This document shows, in pieces, positions 1 to 12,075 of a stretch of 64,000 bases of DNA. The notes under the pieces were generated by a model. That model searched no databases and had not been told where the DNA came from. It saw nothing but the letters and a program-made list of their open reading frames with translations. The DNA is from Phanerodontia chrysosporium. Taxonomy: Eukaryota > Basidiomycota > Agaricomycetes > Polyporales > Phanerochaetaceae. Numbering within the stretch: the first letter of the stretch is position 1; each line of letters opens with the position of its first letter. The stretch covers positions 496,001 through 560,000 of the forward strand of contig MJGA01000016.1 in assembly GCA_001910725.1 (NCBI GenBank), read 5' to 3'. The position numbers and the translations under genes were made by a program.

Positions 1-3000
1 AGACCATGAGAGCGAGCGTTGCAGACCGGGATAGGACTCTGACTCCATGAGACTCCAATCGTCCGAGTGGTGGGACGATAGGAATGACGCTGAGTCCGCC
101 AAAGTCTCTGGAGACGCGCCACGGCGGCGAGGCGGGCTGATGTAGATGGTCTTTGGCTCACTTGGCGTAGGCGTCTGGATCTTCGGTAGCTCGGGCATAG
201 GGAGCGGATACTGTGGCTGCGGTGCGACGACAGTGATTGGCGGTGGAGGCAGCACTTCTGGCTCAATCGGGACGCTGCTTCGTCCTACGGAAACATCTTT
301 CATGTGTGCAGGTGGCGGTGGCGCCTCGCGCTGTCGCAGCTCGTCAATGAGATTGTTGAGCAGGTCGCGAAGTTCCTGGATCTGTGCACGGTTCTCGGCA
401 CTGTCTGATCCCCTCGCATTTTCAGCGTCCTGCAACATCTTCATGAGCTTGTCGATGTCATCTACATTTGCGTTTCGTGGCAGAATTGGGGTTCTGGCTC
501 GGATGGGATCGTCTCAAGAGCCGAATGTATTGACGGCGTCATTCCTCTCGGCGTCGTGACACTCAGTCTCATAGACACAGACGGCGTCGGCGGAGTCTGT
601 GGCGGTGGAAACGGGATTATCAGAGGCTAGATTGAAAATGTCAGCAATCACATACTACTTCTCATGGCGGCTAGTAACATAACTCACCGACTCGGAAGGC
701 GTCGATGGCGATGGTGACGAAGGCGGCGAGGACGGCGGAGACTCCGTGTAAAGCGACCTTAGCTCAGTCCTCGTCGGCGATACATGTACAGCTCGCGGGG
801 TAGGCGTCCGTGAGACCTCTCGTGGTGCTGGCGTGACTTGCCGCGGAGTCGGCGTCGGCGTCGGCTCTCTTGGCGTCGGCGTACGTGGGACATTCCGCTC
901 GGAGCGGGGCGTTGTTGGCAATGGCGGAAGACTGGGCGACGATGGCGGCAGAGGCGGGAGACTTGGTGACGGCGGTGGCAGCGGTGGGAGGCTTGGCGAT
1001 GCAGGTGGCAGCGGCGGAAGGCTCGGTGACGGTGGCGGAATCGGACTCGGCTCAGAATACGACGACGAGTAATCGGACGACAGCTCTGATGACACCGGTG
1101 TCGGCGAGGGCACGCTTGGCGGCAGAGACGGCGTCGGCCTCGTTGGTGTCTCCGAGAGTGGTGATGCCGGAGACGGCGACGGCGGAGAGACAGACGAGAC
1201 CGTGATCGATATCGAGGGCGTGAGGCTCATCATTGAACTGGGAGAGCGCAACGAGATTGGTGGCGAAGATTGCGGTGTCGTTGTTGGTCGCATGAATGAC
1301 GTCTCGAAGGAGGTGTCCAGACCTTCATGAATGGCGATACTTGGCGCTGTGAGCGACGGCCGCAGGACGGACGAGTCGTAGGATCGGTCGGTCTCGGCAG
1401 CCCATAGAGACTCAGGAATCGACGGACTCGATATGCTCGGCTGCTCCACAGTGGACGCCACGGTCTCGGAGGAGCCACTGTCGCTTAGGCTTGTTGGGGT
1501 GACTGACGACTCCGTTGGACTTGACACGGTCGAAAGCGTGCTTGGAAGCGGAGGCAGCTGCAACGACTCAGGTGGCGACGGACCTGGAAACGAGACCGAG
1601 GAGATGTCGTCCACACTTGGCGTTTCCATCGTTGATGGTGACGGTACCCTCATACTCAGGGACGGCGGCGTGAGGTCCACATCGGAAAGCAAACTGGTAG
1701 TCGGAACCGACGGAGTATATGTCGACGGTGGCAACGGGATGTCCTTGGGCTCGATCTCGACATACGACAACTCACTCTCCTCAGTCTCCTCAGGAATGGA
1801 CGGCACCTCGGATGGACTCTTGCTGCTAAGGACGTCCGGCTCAATCACTGGCGTCGGCTCCAGATCCTCGATGGACACTTCCCTCTCGACTGGCTCGGGC
1901 GTCGGCACGGAGCTCGGAATGGGCGTTGGCGTCGGCGATGGCGTGACAATTGGAACGGGTTCAGCAGGCTTCGGGCAGTGACACTGCGCAGTCTCGTAAT
2001 CTGTGGAGATTACGGACGGGCATACCTCTGCTGTGATGTACTCCGTCGGCGCTGGGGTCTCGCACTCGCAGACATCTGCCGTGATGAAGTCGGTCTCGGT
2101 CTCGGTGGGGCAGACGCCCGCGGTGATGAAGTCGCTGGCATGTTCAGAGGGGATGGACGACCCGACCTCAGCCGTGACGAAGTCCGACTCCGAAGGGATG
2201 GTAGGCAACGATGCAAGAGAGGCAGACGGGCTCTTCGCAGTGACGGACACGAAGTCTGACGAGTGCGTACTCGAAGGTTGCCTTTGCGGCGCAGCATCTA
2301 CATCGCTAGGCTGACGAGACGACGCGACCGACGGCGTAGGGGTCCCGCTTCGTGTCCATTCGGAACCGGTCGAAGTTGTGTAAGAGTCTGTCGTCCTCGT
2401 TAACGTCGGCAGCGTGCTGAAGTCCGTCGGATAGCTGCCGGTGCTCTGGGTGTAGGACTCAGAACCAGAGTACGACGTCCTGTTCTCCTTGTCTGAAGTC
2501 TCCTCCGTGTTTTGCGTGGTGGAAGACACTGCGCTGCGGGAGCCCGAGGTGCCTGTTCGTCGCCGAACGCCTCTGGATCGTGCCAGCCCACGAGATGGTG
2601 ACACGGATGGCGTCGCCGAGGGCGAGGTCTGTCCCGTCTGGGTTTCGGTTGCGAGAGTCGACGGAAGACCCAGGTACGAGGTGCTTGTCAGCCAGGGCTC
2701 GACGCGAACTCAATGGTCTCGTTTGTGACAGAGTATCGGTCTGGACCTCCGCGGCATCCTCAGCCTTGCCAGAAGACGATGCAGAGTACCAGCTCGTTGT
2801 CGGCGTCCGCGTCGTGCCAGTGGCGGAGAAGAAATTGTCGTCCGACAGGGATGTCGGCGTCGCCGTGCCTCGAGGCCTCGACCTTGCTCTAGGCGGCGTT
2901 GCGAATGAGACTGGACTGCCGAGTCGAGGACCGCTGGAGATCGTTACTGGTGACTCGCCACCAGTCAGGTTGGTCGCCAGCCCGATGCCGAAGCCCAGAC

Positions 3001-5357
3001 TGTGCCGGGCTCTCGCGCGACGAACAGCCGAATCGATCTCTTCGCTCAAGTCGGTCAAGGAACTCGTTCGCCGGATCGAACTCGCCCTGCTTGGCGGGAT
3101 GACGCGTGGGTCGGCATGGGGCAGATACGTCTGGTTGTCGACTGCACTGTCGTCCACAGCCCTCAAGTGAGCGGTGGCAACGGACGGGCGACGGGACAGG
3201 GAGCTGGAACCAGATAGCGAGACGAGCTCCGCAAGCTCTCCAGTGTGCAGCGGCGAGATATAGGTTGTGGACGCAGAGCCGGCACCCGACGCACGAGAAG
3301 AGTTGCTTCGCATCGAGCCAATCGTTCGGATGGAGGCCGTGGGTGACCGAGTGCTGGATCGATCGGGAATGGTGATCGGACGATCCAACGCATCCCTATA
3401 TAAATTTGGCGCAAACCCTCAGCACACCGTATCGTGACGCGAAGGTCAACATACCGAATAGCGTTAATCCAAGCAAGTCTTTCTTTCGGCGAGTCCGTCC
3501 CAAGCGCTCCGTACCATCGTCGTACATGAGATGGAACGGGGAGAGCATCTCCAACAGGCCCTCTTCTCCACTACCCGGTTGCCTACTCTGCTCCTTCGCC
3601 GCAATCGCGCCGATGTCGTCTGCAGCTTGTGGATGCTGAGGGGACAGAGCAGTGCCAACCGAGATGCAGTTCAGGAGGTCAAGCATTATCGTGCCTCGCC
3701 GACCACCGGGCACGATCCAGGTGAGGACCAGCATGTGCGGATAGAGGACGGCCTGGCAGCGTCGCCATCTGTACGGCGGCAGCTCGTGCACGTTGAGGTA
3801 CCATAGCAAGCCGATGTTGAGAGGCTGACGACACGCAACGAAACCAGAGTCAGCAAAAGGAGCAGAATGCAAAGATGAGACAAAGCGCGAATGATCGACG
3901 CATCCAGAAAAGGCAACTCACCTCGCCCGCCTCGCCCAGCTGCGACACGTCAAACGGAGGAGGGATCGGGTCTGCGGGGACCGGCGTGCTTTCGCTGCGC
4001 GAGGCGTCTGTAACGCTCGGACTGACTTCACGACGCGCTCGCTCGCGCTCCCGTCCAGGATTGCTTGAGGTGCTAGGCGTAATGGAACGGCGACTGCGCC
4101 TGACGCGACCCTCCGAGCGCGAAGGCGACGTAGGCTGAGCCTTTCGAAGCACAGGAGTCTTAGCCTTGAACGCAGACACGACGTTCTTGACTTGAGCGAG
4201 TGGCGATCGAGGGGAACCTTGAGGCCTCCGAAACGAGATAGTCGATGGATTGGCCGTCGGTGTGCTTGTCGAGGCATCCGTGGGCGAGACAGAAACGCTA
4301 CCAGTCAATCCAGTGAATGTCCGTGACGGCGTGCTGCTGTATCCGCTAGCTTCCGACTGTGAGCGCGAATGAGTGCTCGGTGTCCGTCGCGAATCTCCAG
4401 AGACTGAGCTCGGTGCGCGGGGACCGGACACCATAGATCCTGCTCTGCTTTTCGTCGGCGAAGAAGGGCGCGAACCGTAAAAGCTGCTCGTCACTCCAGA
4501 AGCCGATCCAAGCCCGCTGGTCGTGTAGCCAAGTCCGACGTTCGTCGCTGTCAACGACGGCATGATAGGTCCGTACGACGTGGTTGCGTAGGGGCTTGGC
4601 GAGCGCGGTCCCGCTGGTGCTGAAGGTGCCGAAGCAGTCCTGGAGTGCCCCGGAGGATCCATTGAGATCTTCTTCGCCTCGAATTGTGCTATGAGATTGC
4701 TGACTGCGGGACGACCAGGAGTGGTAGAGCGAGTGACAGGGTCCGTTGAAGCGCGGACATGGGACGAGGGACCTGCGACAGGCGTATATGTGGAACGGCG
4801 GGACGGCTCTCCCAGATAGGTAGAGTACTGCGTTGTCGGACGTCCGCTACCTGTTGCAAAAGAATTGGGACGAGACGATACGTCTTCTGTGTGCTCCGTT
4901 ATGGTGCTTAGGACACGTCTGCCCCGATCCAGCACATGGTCGGAGGTCGACGGGTAGCCTGCCTGAGCACTTCCCCACATATCTAGCGTCTCTTGTATTT
5001 CGTCATCGAGTTCAGTGAGTTCCGCTTCAACCTGTGCACGGTCATACATAGACTCCTCTTCAGAGTAAGAGTATGCGTCGGAGTCGAAGGTGGGCGACAG
5101 ATTGATTCTTCGCATGCGTCGGTCGGATGAGGCATCGTCACTGTCGTATGAGGAGCCTGCTTCGTCTATATAGCTATGTTAGAGTCGTGTGATACCAGCC
5201 AACAAAGGGGAAACGAACAAGACTGGGATGAGGAAGAGTGCCTCGAGGAGGGTAGCGAAGCCTGCGATTGGTGGACAGACGTGAAGGTGGCGGTGCCAAA
5301 GAGCGGTGAGCGAGGTCCGCGCAATGAGGAGGGTGGTGTTGAGGAATAGTCAGACAT
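1..5357 (-). CDS. Large Ser/Thr/Pro-rich protein with PH-like segment (3' end cut by window edge)
   Basis: Begins at 5357 (MSDYSSTPPSSLRGPRSP). Exon 1 splices at about 5212/5171 into a Ser-rich exon (5170-3922) holding an acidic helix (EAELTELDDEIQETLD). After an intron comes a compact hydrophobic segment (about 3825-3465) starting GLLWYLNVHELPPYRW and containing VPGGRRGTIMLDLLNC, which I read as a PH-like fold. The next intron is a clean GTATGT...TATAG at about 3447-3389. The rest is disordered: Ser/Arg-rich, then Pro-rich with short tandem repeats, and after a further intron (about 679-632) a coiled-coil-like acidic helix (IQELRDLLNNLIDELRQRE) near 390-310. The frame breaks inside the PH-like segment (see findings). 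It is also not continuous around 2640-2760 and 510, so exact exons there are unsure. No function is known; similar proteins are, from memory, common in mushrooms, and a cortical or membrane scaffold role is only inferred. Confidence 0.7.
922..1045 (-). repeat. Four in-frame 30-bp units coding SPSLPPLPPx
   Basis: On the minus strand four consecutive units read SPSLPPLPP followed by Ala, Pro or Ser, the last one slightly shortened. The units are near-identical at DNA level, so this is a coding minisatellite inside the Pro-rich tail of the PH-like protein. Length variation between strains would be in frame. A Pro-Thr dipeptide run follows downstream. Confidence 0.75.
1975..2215 (-). repeat. Degenerate protein repeat of the type (S/T)D(F/Y)(I/V)TAxVC
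   Basis: Within the PH-like protein the minus strand encodes about five spaced copies of a motif: SDFVTAEV, SDFITAGVC, TDFITADVC, TEYITAEVC and TDYETAQC. They are spaced roughly 13-19 residues apart by acidic, Pro-containing linkers. The copies differ at synonymous sites, so this is an old protein-level repeat under selection rather than recent slippage. Several copies carry one Cys, unusual in an otherwise disordered region. Confidence 0.7.
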
Positions 5358-7104
5358 GGTGTGTTAGAGCGAGGACTTCAGTACAGCATAAGCAAGGGGA
5401 GCAGAGCAATTAATGAGGGTTTCCAGCAAGCTCGGTAGCGCAATTAGGCGTCGGCTTTTGTGATGTACAGACTACAGCGTCGGTGAATATTGATATCTAT
5501 GTCGACGTGGTCCAAGTGTCGCCAGAGCGTCGCGTGTCTTGACCCAGTCTTGCCGCCGCCGTCGGGGTCGTCGAGGTCGTGGAGAACAACCAGGGAACAG
5601 GGACCGTGGGAAAGGCGAAAGATGGTTCGTATTCGAGGAGCACCGTGTTCGTGTCCCGTCTCGTGACCGTTCCGAACCCTATCACCGTGCGTCTATGCTG
5701 CTTGATGCAGAGCTGTCCTTGTTTGTTGAGCGCGCAATCTCCATACCAAGTCGCATGGGAACGCTCCGGACAAGCTGTACGTGTCGTCCTCCATCGTGGT
5801 CCGCGTCTGGACTGTAGGAGGTCAGCAGCGGAACAAGCGACGGAAGACGAAGCGGCCAAAGCGTCGGGAATCGGGATGACATCACTCCCGCCAGTGATGA
5901 TTCGGTTGCATGTATGCATAGAACAGAGTAACCAAGTCTGGAGCAGCTACGAAGCGGCCAACTACCAATACCAGAAAGGGTGGTCAGCACTCGCTGAGGT
6001 GATCTCGAGGATTAAATGAATGAGACATTCACTCACGGCGACACTCACAGCTTGACATGAATGCCCTGTTCACAGCTCCTTTAGCTATCGGTATCTACAC
6101 TGAAACTTACTGAAGGCCGTCTCGACCCCCTGTGATTGGGGGCCAGCGGTACCCTATTATCCCTCTCATCTTGGGTGAGGAAAATTTTCGCCCCACTTCG
6201 TTGGCAGTCAGTTCAGCATCTTGCATACAGAACTCTTACACGTAGATCGCCAGGATTTCCATTTGACCGGTGGTGGGGGTGATTGAACTTTAGAGCAGGT
6301 CGCTGTCCATGGACTTGTGCTGCCCCTCGAGCGATGACTTCATCGCGGCCAATGGAAAGAGGCGCATCCACGACGAATTCCTAATATGGACACATCATCG
6401 GTGATCGGAGGGCGCGGGCCGAGGTCGGTACCGTAGCCTCTGCAAGAAAACATGAAAGCCTGACCTGGACCAACCACAGCGTATTCACACGAAAGGTACT
6501 CTATTCTGCTCGACTCCAGGCAGCCCTTGTTTTAGCGGATAGGATTGTTTTGCCTCAGGAAAGCGGCTTATAGAGCCTTTCGTCATAGATATTTGCCAGC
6601 GCAGCGCTGTTCGAACCTCTAAGAGACCATAGCTGTGACTAACCAGCCTATGCACACTGGTTGACAGGACTATGGGCGCATCGCTGAAGACAACGCCCTG
6701 CAGGACCATGCGAACTGTACTGCCGTTTCTAGTAAGGCGCATCATCCACGTAAAGCGTGTGGCGTAAGCAATTGACAAAGCGGGCGCTGATGGCAATACC
6801 GCACATTGTTCAGGGACCTGGCCAAAGGTGCGATGAACGCAAGAGAAAACTACCTGGAAAGGCTACGGGCGGCGAGGATCTTACAGGCTAGGAACATCAG
6901 TACAAGCTATAACGTGAGACACGATGACCGACCGTGAGCGTGCGTAGCGTGGCGCGCTTAGCGACAGCCTCCAATTGCAGCAGTGCAACTCTCACGCCTC
7001 CCGCCAGATGGCCTCCTCTTGGGTCTTCCATACGGTTCTCCCTCAAATCATGCTCACACTCGACGTTAGGATCCGCTGCATAATGAATCAGACGCTCGAT
7101 CGAT
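5358..7104. other. Intergenic region, no recognised gene
   Basis: Short open frames occur on both strands at 5497-6019 and 6485-6796, but none shows a recognisable domain or a consistent spliced model. It separates the divergently transcribed PH-like gene (minus) and the quinone reductase gene (plus), so it should contain both promoters. Confidence 0.6.
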
Positions 7105-7113
7105 TTATAAAAC
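7105..7113 (+). promoter_or_regulatory. TATA box of the quinone reductase gene
   Basis: The sequence TTTATAAAA lies about 140 bp before the start codon at 7248, in the right orientation and with no other gene between. Confidence 0.5.
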
Positions 7114-7247
7114 GGAGTGTAACGGCCATTACACAGGAGGTCAACCTTGCAAATCCCGGTTCTAAAGCCCGCGCCAGACCTTGACCCCTTGCCTTATCCC
7201 GTTGACACCATCACCCTACGAAATTCACCCACTGGTGCCATATCCGG

Positions 7248-8282
7248 ATGTGCTTCCCTGGTAAACGGCAGAAAAACAATCTCTCTGATGATAGTCCGAA
7301 GAAACCTGCGCCGGAGCCTATAAAAGCCCAGGAGCCTGCGGCTGCCCCGGCATCAACAGCCCCTCCTCCAGCTCCTGAGCCCGCACCTGTACCTGCAGCC
7401 GAGCCAGAACCCGCACCCGCACCAGTCACAGAGACCGCAACCGCCCCAGCTACAGCCATGCCTAAGGTCGCCATCATTATCTACTCCATGTACGGCCACA
7501 TTGCCAAGCGTGCGTCCCATCATGCTGTTTCCCCTCACTTTTGCTCACTGCATATATGTAGTGGCCGAGGCCGAGAAGGCCGGTATCGAAGAGGCTGGCG
7601 GTAGCGCGACCATCTACCAGTGCGTGCGCCTCTGACACGGTTGTGACCCCTTTCTGAGCCCCGCCAAGGATCCCCGAGACGCTCCCCGAGGAGGTCCTCG
7701 CTAAGATGCACGCGCCTCCCAAGCCCGAATACCCAGTGATCACCCCCGAGAAGCTCCCAGAGTTCGACGCGTTCGTCTTCGGTATCCCCACTCGTTACGG
7801 CAACTTCCCGGGCCAGTGGAAGGTGCGTCGTCCCCCCTGCTCGACCATGTCTCGGCCCTTCCTGACGCGACGCTGCAGGCCTTCTGGGACGCTACCGGCG
7901 GCCTGTGGGCGCAGGGCGCGCTCGCGGGCAAGTACGCTTCCGTCTTCGTGTCCACGGGCACCCCCGGCGGAGGACAGGGTGCGTGTCTCCCACCCCTTGC
8001 ACGCTCGCACGCATGCTCATGCGCCGGCGCGCCCCCACAGAGAGCACCGTCCTGAACAGCATCTCGACGCTGACGCACCACGGCATCATCTTCGTGCCGC
8101 TCGGCTACAGCACGACGTTTGCGCAGCTCGCGAACCTCTCCGAGGTGCGCGGCGGCTCGCCCTGGGGCGCGGGCACCTTCGCGGGTGCAGACGGCTCGCG
8201 CTCTCCCTCCGCGCTCGAGCTCGAGCTTGCGACGGCCCAGGGCAAGTACTTCTGGAACATCATCAAGAAGGTCGCGTTCTAG
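7248..8282 (+). CDS. NAD(P)H:quinone oxidoreductase, WrbA/Pst2-type flavodoxin-fold protein
   Basis: Predicted FMN-dependent two-electron quinone reductase that limits semiquinone and superoxide formation; usually cytosolic or at the plasma membrane. Five exons: 7248-7509, 7562-7619, 7669-7822, 7879-7978 and 8041-8282. The core starts [17 protein letters not shown], the phosphate-binding loop of FMN. It continues with [18 protein letters not shown], the [12 protein letters not shown] loop and [14 protein letters not shown], all hallmarks of the WrbA family, and ends [13 protein letters not shown]. Introns are 49-62 nt. A leader of about 70 residues rich in Ala and Pro precedes the core, as in other mushroom homologues; it may act as a flexible tether. 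Start chosen at 7248 because the frame is open and follows a TATA box. Family assignment is secure; the physiological substrate is not visible. Confidence 0.93.
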
Positions 8283-8792
8283 ATTCCCCCTTGTATGAAC
8301 AGTGACTTGGGACCTTTTTTGGGATCGGCGATATACCGTACGCGTGTAACCCTGTACTATAATGTGCCTCGAGCCTGCGATAGGCCACATATCGGATATC
8401 CCCCTTTTCTTTGTATCGCGCCTGCGATGGCGAATGGTGGCACTGTTATTGTTCACTGCCCACGGGTCTTTGATATGGCGTAAGGAGGGCGAAGAGTGAA
8501 GAGATACATCAGAACCGGTCAGTCCGCGGGGTCACACGCAGGTTGACGTAGTAGAGACACGGTCACCACAAAGTACCAGAGACGCGCTGCCCTAGGTTTC
8601 TGGCCACGCGACGTCGTGTGCACGTACCATGAGTTACAATCGACGGTTCTGGCAACTCATTCCAGCCTCAACTCGCGCAATACGACGGTTCACGGCTTGC
8701 AAAGTCTAACCATGTCGCGCTTTCGGGCCGGAGGAGATGTCGGGCGCCTATATGTTGATCCGCTGCGCGCCACGTTTGGGAGCACGTCGGGA

Positions 8793-8797
8793 CCAAT
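8793..8797 (+). promoter_or_regulatory. CCAAT box upstream of the 8894 gene
   Basis: A CCAAT core (context GGACCAATCAGC) sits about 100 bp before the ATG at 8894. This is the usual position for the HAP/CBF complex, which controls many nuclear genes for mitochondrial proteins and fits the predicted mitochondrial product. Confidence 0.45.
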
Positions 8798-8893
8798 CAG
8801 CGCGGCCGCAAAGCCTTGCTCACAACCTCCACCTCTCCGTCGCGTCCGCCTTTCGCCTTCCAACGTCCAATCCTACACGTTGCCCATCACACC

Positions 8894-9794
8894 ATGCTGA
8901 GACTGCCACTTTCTCGCTCTGCTCTGTCAGCGTCGTCTTTGGCAAATACTCGACGTGCGTTCACAGCGGCGGTGTCGCAGCTGGGACGCGCCGCTGTCCG
9001 GACACCGTCGACGTCCGTGACCTGTGCCGGCAGGATTGCAGCATGCCGTCGGACAGGCGCACCCATTCTCACACCCTCCCACCGTCGTTTGTCCTCCGCG
9101 CCCCCCACGTCGTTCGCGGACCCGGAGCGTCCAGAGCTCTTCTACCATCTCTTCACCGCGCCGGACGCCGCGCCGGTCTTCGCGCTGTCCTTCCTGCCCG
9201 AGGCGCCGCCACGCGCAGACTCGTGCGCCGTGCTTGGATGGCTGCCTGCTGCCGCGCCTGGCGGCGGTGGCGAGGCGGGCTTGAACGACTTCCGCGAGAA
9301 CGGTGTGTCGTTCTCTGTGTAGTTTTCGTGTGCAGACGCTGATGCGGATGTGCTCGCAGCCAAGTTCTTGGACGTGCTGCACGAGGCGATACAGTCTGCG
9401 TTGCGTGACGAGGCGGACGAGGTGCAAAAGAACGCGGCTATACAGACGCAGGAGGGCTGGATGCATGTACACGGTGCGTCCTCTTGCCGGCATTTGCTTC
9501 CTACGCTGACTCTTGTGTGTAGATATGCGGAACGTTCCGGCGTTGGGCCGCATTGGAGATCCGGACGACATCATCGCGTCGGTGCGAGTGGAGGCAGGAC
9601 AGGTGTGTACCATAGTCATATGCCATACGTGCAGGCGAGTTGACAAGCATGACTAGATCCTTGCCGAAACGTACCAGCCCATGCCGTCCTACCGGCTCTG
9701 TACCAGCGACGGCATTCTTCAGCTGACCGAGGGACTCGCGCAGAGGCTGCAAGAGACCCTTCGTCAGCGCGTCCAAGCCGAATCAAGCCCATAA
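8894..9794 (+). CDS. Predicted mitochondrial protein of unknown function
   Basis: Four exons: 8894-9302, 9336-9473, 9523-9602 and 9657-9794. The N-terminus MLRLPLSRSALSASSLANTRR is Arg/Ser/Leu-rich and lacks acidic residues, a classical mitochondrial presequence. The mature part has the motif PELFYHLFTAPDAAPVFALSFL, a middle helix (AAKFLDVLHEAIQSALRDEA) and a C-terminus with PMPSYRLCTSDGILQLTEGL. I do not recognise a named domain. Start is the ATG at 8894 in good context (CACCATGC) although the frame is open further upstream. The first intron would be only 33 nt, shorter than its neighbours, so that junction is the least certain. Reading frame continuity through all four exons and the conserved-looking C-terminus support a real gene. 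Confidence 0.72.
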
Positions 9795-9980
9795 ACCGAC
9801 ATCGGGATTATCTTCGCTTTCGTCCCACATATTCCGCCCCCGCTTGTATTGGACCTCATCGCAAAAGTACACTGTTATTGCATTATCACAACCCCCGCTC
9901 CACGTGTTCTATTGCATCTAATACCCTCTGCACCCACATGTCTAGAATCTGCATTTCCATCCCCGCCTCATCTGATCCCT

Positions 9981-12075
9981 CTAGGTCGACTTGAAGCATC
10001 ATCAGCGTCATTCATAGCACTGGTACGTTGTTTGCTCACCTTGCCCCATAGATCCAGGTGCTCCTTCACGGGCGTGAGAAGGCCCTTGCGGAAGCTGCGG
10101 AGCGTGTCTCGAGCGCGGAGCCCGATCTGCGACGTGGTCAGGCGGTTTGCACAGCAGACGAGCAAGACACACACCCTGTTCTCGGTGTCTCTCTGGAGAA
10201 GCAGGAACAGCAGCCCGAGCACCTCGACGAGCCTTTTCGGCTCTGGCGACTCAAGGAACCGCTCGAGGCCCTCCTCCGGGCATGTCGCGTCGGGGAGGTC
10301 CGCACGGAAGAGCAGCGGGCGCGAGGCCCTGCAGGAACGCAGGGCCGGCGAACGGGCTCGGCGCGGGGCGCGCGAGGGCGCCGAGCACGGCGTCCTTTAC
10401 GAGGCCGACGGCTGCGACGCGCAGCGGCGCCGGCGCGTCTGCGTCGCCGAGCAGCTCGTGCAGCGCAGCCATGCGGGCGGGCGCGGGTGCACATGCGAGC
10501 ACGAGCGCGAGCGTGCGGAAGGCGATGTGCCGCGTCTGCGGCGCGGGGTGCGCTGCGGACAGCGGCGCGAGGACGTGTGCGAGCGGGAGCGCGACGTCCG
10601 GCGCGAGTGTCCCGTCCTGTGCGGCACCCGCCGTGCGCTGCAGCGGGCCGAGGGTGCGCAGGAGCAGCGCGAGTGTCGCGCCGAGCGCAGTGTTCGTTTG
10701 GATGGATGTGAGCAGCACGGGGAGGAATGCCGTGAGCGTCGAGACGGCTGGCGCGCCAGGCGCATGTGCGAGGAGGATAAGGTTGCCGAGGGTTGGCGAA
10801 GCTGCGATGCGTGCATCAGTGATGCCGAGGTCATGCAGGGCGGCCTTTGGACGCGTTCAGAGTGAGATTGGAGGTCGAGTACTGCTAGACGCACCCAGGC
10901 GTTGTATGCGATGTCCTGATTGCTAGGTTTGTGCTGATTCGGCATGATCAGTCGCGGGAACTCTTTCTCGAATGCCCGCTGTTCCACGTCCGCGTTCACT
11001 TGGTTGGCAAATATCTCCAGAGTGTCGCTGATCAGTTTATAAAGTATTTCCTGGTACTACTTTTAGCGAGAGATGCCTCTTTGCGTCTGGTTACGTACGG
11101 TCGACGGGTCTGGATATTCAGCCGCCCATGGCGCGGTTGACTGGACGAGCACGATTGCTTGCGAGACAATGTCTTGTGCCTCTTGCGCTGTGTAGGCCTG
11201 TGCGCAGGAGGCAAACAGGTCGGTTATTTGCGAAAAGATGGGATTCAGGATGTCTCTTGGGGCTCGCTTTCCTTTGCGAAGCCGAGGGATGGCTTCAGCT
11301 GTGGTCAGAGAGATAGAAGTATGATGTGTCTGGGAGCGCACCCAGTGTATAAATCCTCAGCAGGCGGAGCGTCTGCGCACCCACGCTCGTCTCATCGTTT
11401 GCATCCTGGTCTTGATCGCCATAGTGCAAATTTCGGAGACGTGCTATTTGTTCTTGCACGACAATAACGAGCTCTTTCGCACTGCTCTCGCGAGCAATGA
11501 GGTCGAGCAAGCCAGTGGCGGACGGATATGGAAGGGGGAGCAGCGTAGGAACTGCTGAAAAGACATCCTGGCGAGACGGTCAGTCTCGGATGCGCTTTGA
11601 TCTTGGTTGGAGCGTACCAGTTCGGACAAGACCTCTGGAGAGTCCACGGCCTCGCGGAAGGAGGTCAGAGGCAGATCAGGCTGCTTGGCCTGGGAGGCAG
11701 CCACGAGGAGGGTCTGTAGCACGACGGAGGCGTCCTGTCCTTGCTGCGTCAGCGTGCGCTCGGCAGACAAGTGAATACCCGCACGTCGTTAGCGAGCTGA
11801 CCCTCGGGGATGGCGAGCTGTTTCCGAAGGGACTGGATGGCGGCCTGGAGACGAGATATGGCTAGTGTATCCAGCAAGGACACATCGCTGACACACCTGA
11901 ACTGTCATCTGCCTCGTGGACAAGCGCGAGCGAGGCACGGCCGGTGGAGTCTCGAGGGACGCGTTGGCGATCAGCTTTGTGGCGTCAGCGGCCGCCTGGG
12001 TTATCACATGTGCCGCCGCATAGAGTCCTGGCGTTCGACTTTCGCTTCTGCCCAATCTTTTCCCTCGACCACCAT
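9981..12075 (-). CDS. Helical-repeat protein, probable Ybp2/ALF4/glomulin family member
   Basis: Start at 12075 (MVVEGKDWAEAK), 57 bp from the divergent ABC transporter. Recognisable blocks are LDTLAISRLQAAIQSLRKQL, LLDLIARESSAKELVIVVQEQ, ILNPIFSQITDLFASCAQAY, NQDIAYNAW, a long alpha-helical stretch rich in Ala/Leu (LALLLRTLGPLQ), and RFLESPEPKRLVEVLGLLF before a basic end. This all-helical pattern, especially the ESPEP-LVE-LG-LL-LLxRD region, resembles the YAP1-binding/glomulin family, whose members bind cullin-RING ligases, kinetochores or Yap1. Introns fall at about 11345-11302, 11099-11051, 10889-10841, 10186-10141 and 10042-9993. One extra base near 10317-10320 breaks the frame (see findings). 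The first two short introns and the last codons are tentative. Family call is moderate. Confidence 0.6.

Noticed and set aside
922..1045. CRISPR-like periodic repeat
   Set aside because: The 30-bp periodicity is continuous coding repeat without spacers and in frame with a Pro-rich protein; the genome is fungal.
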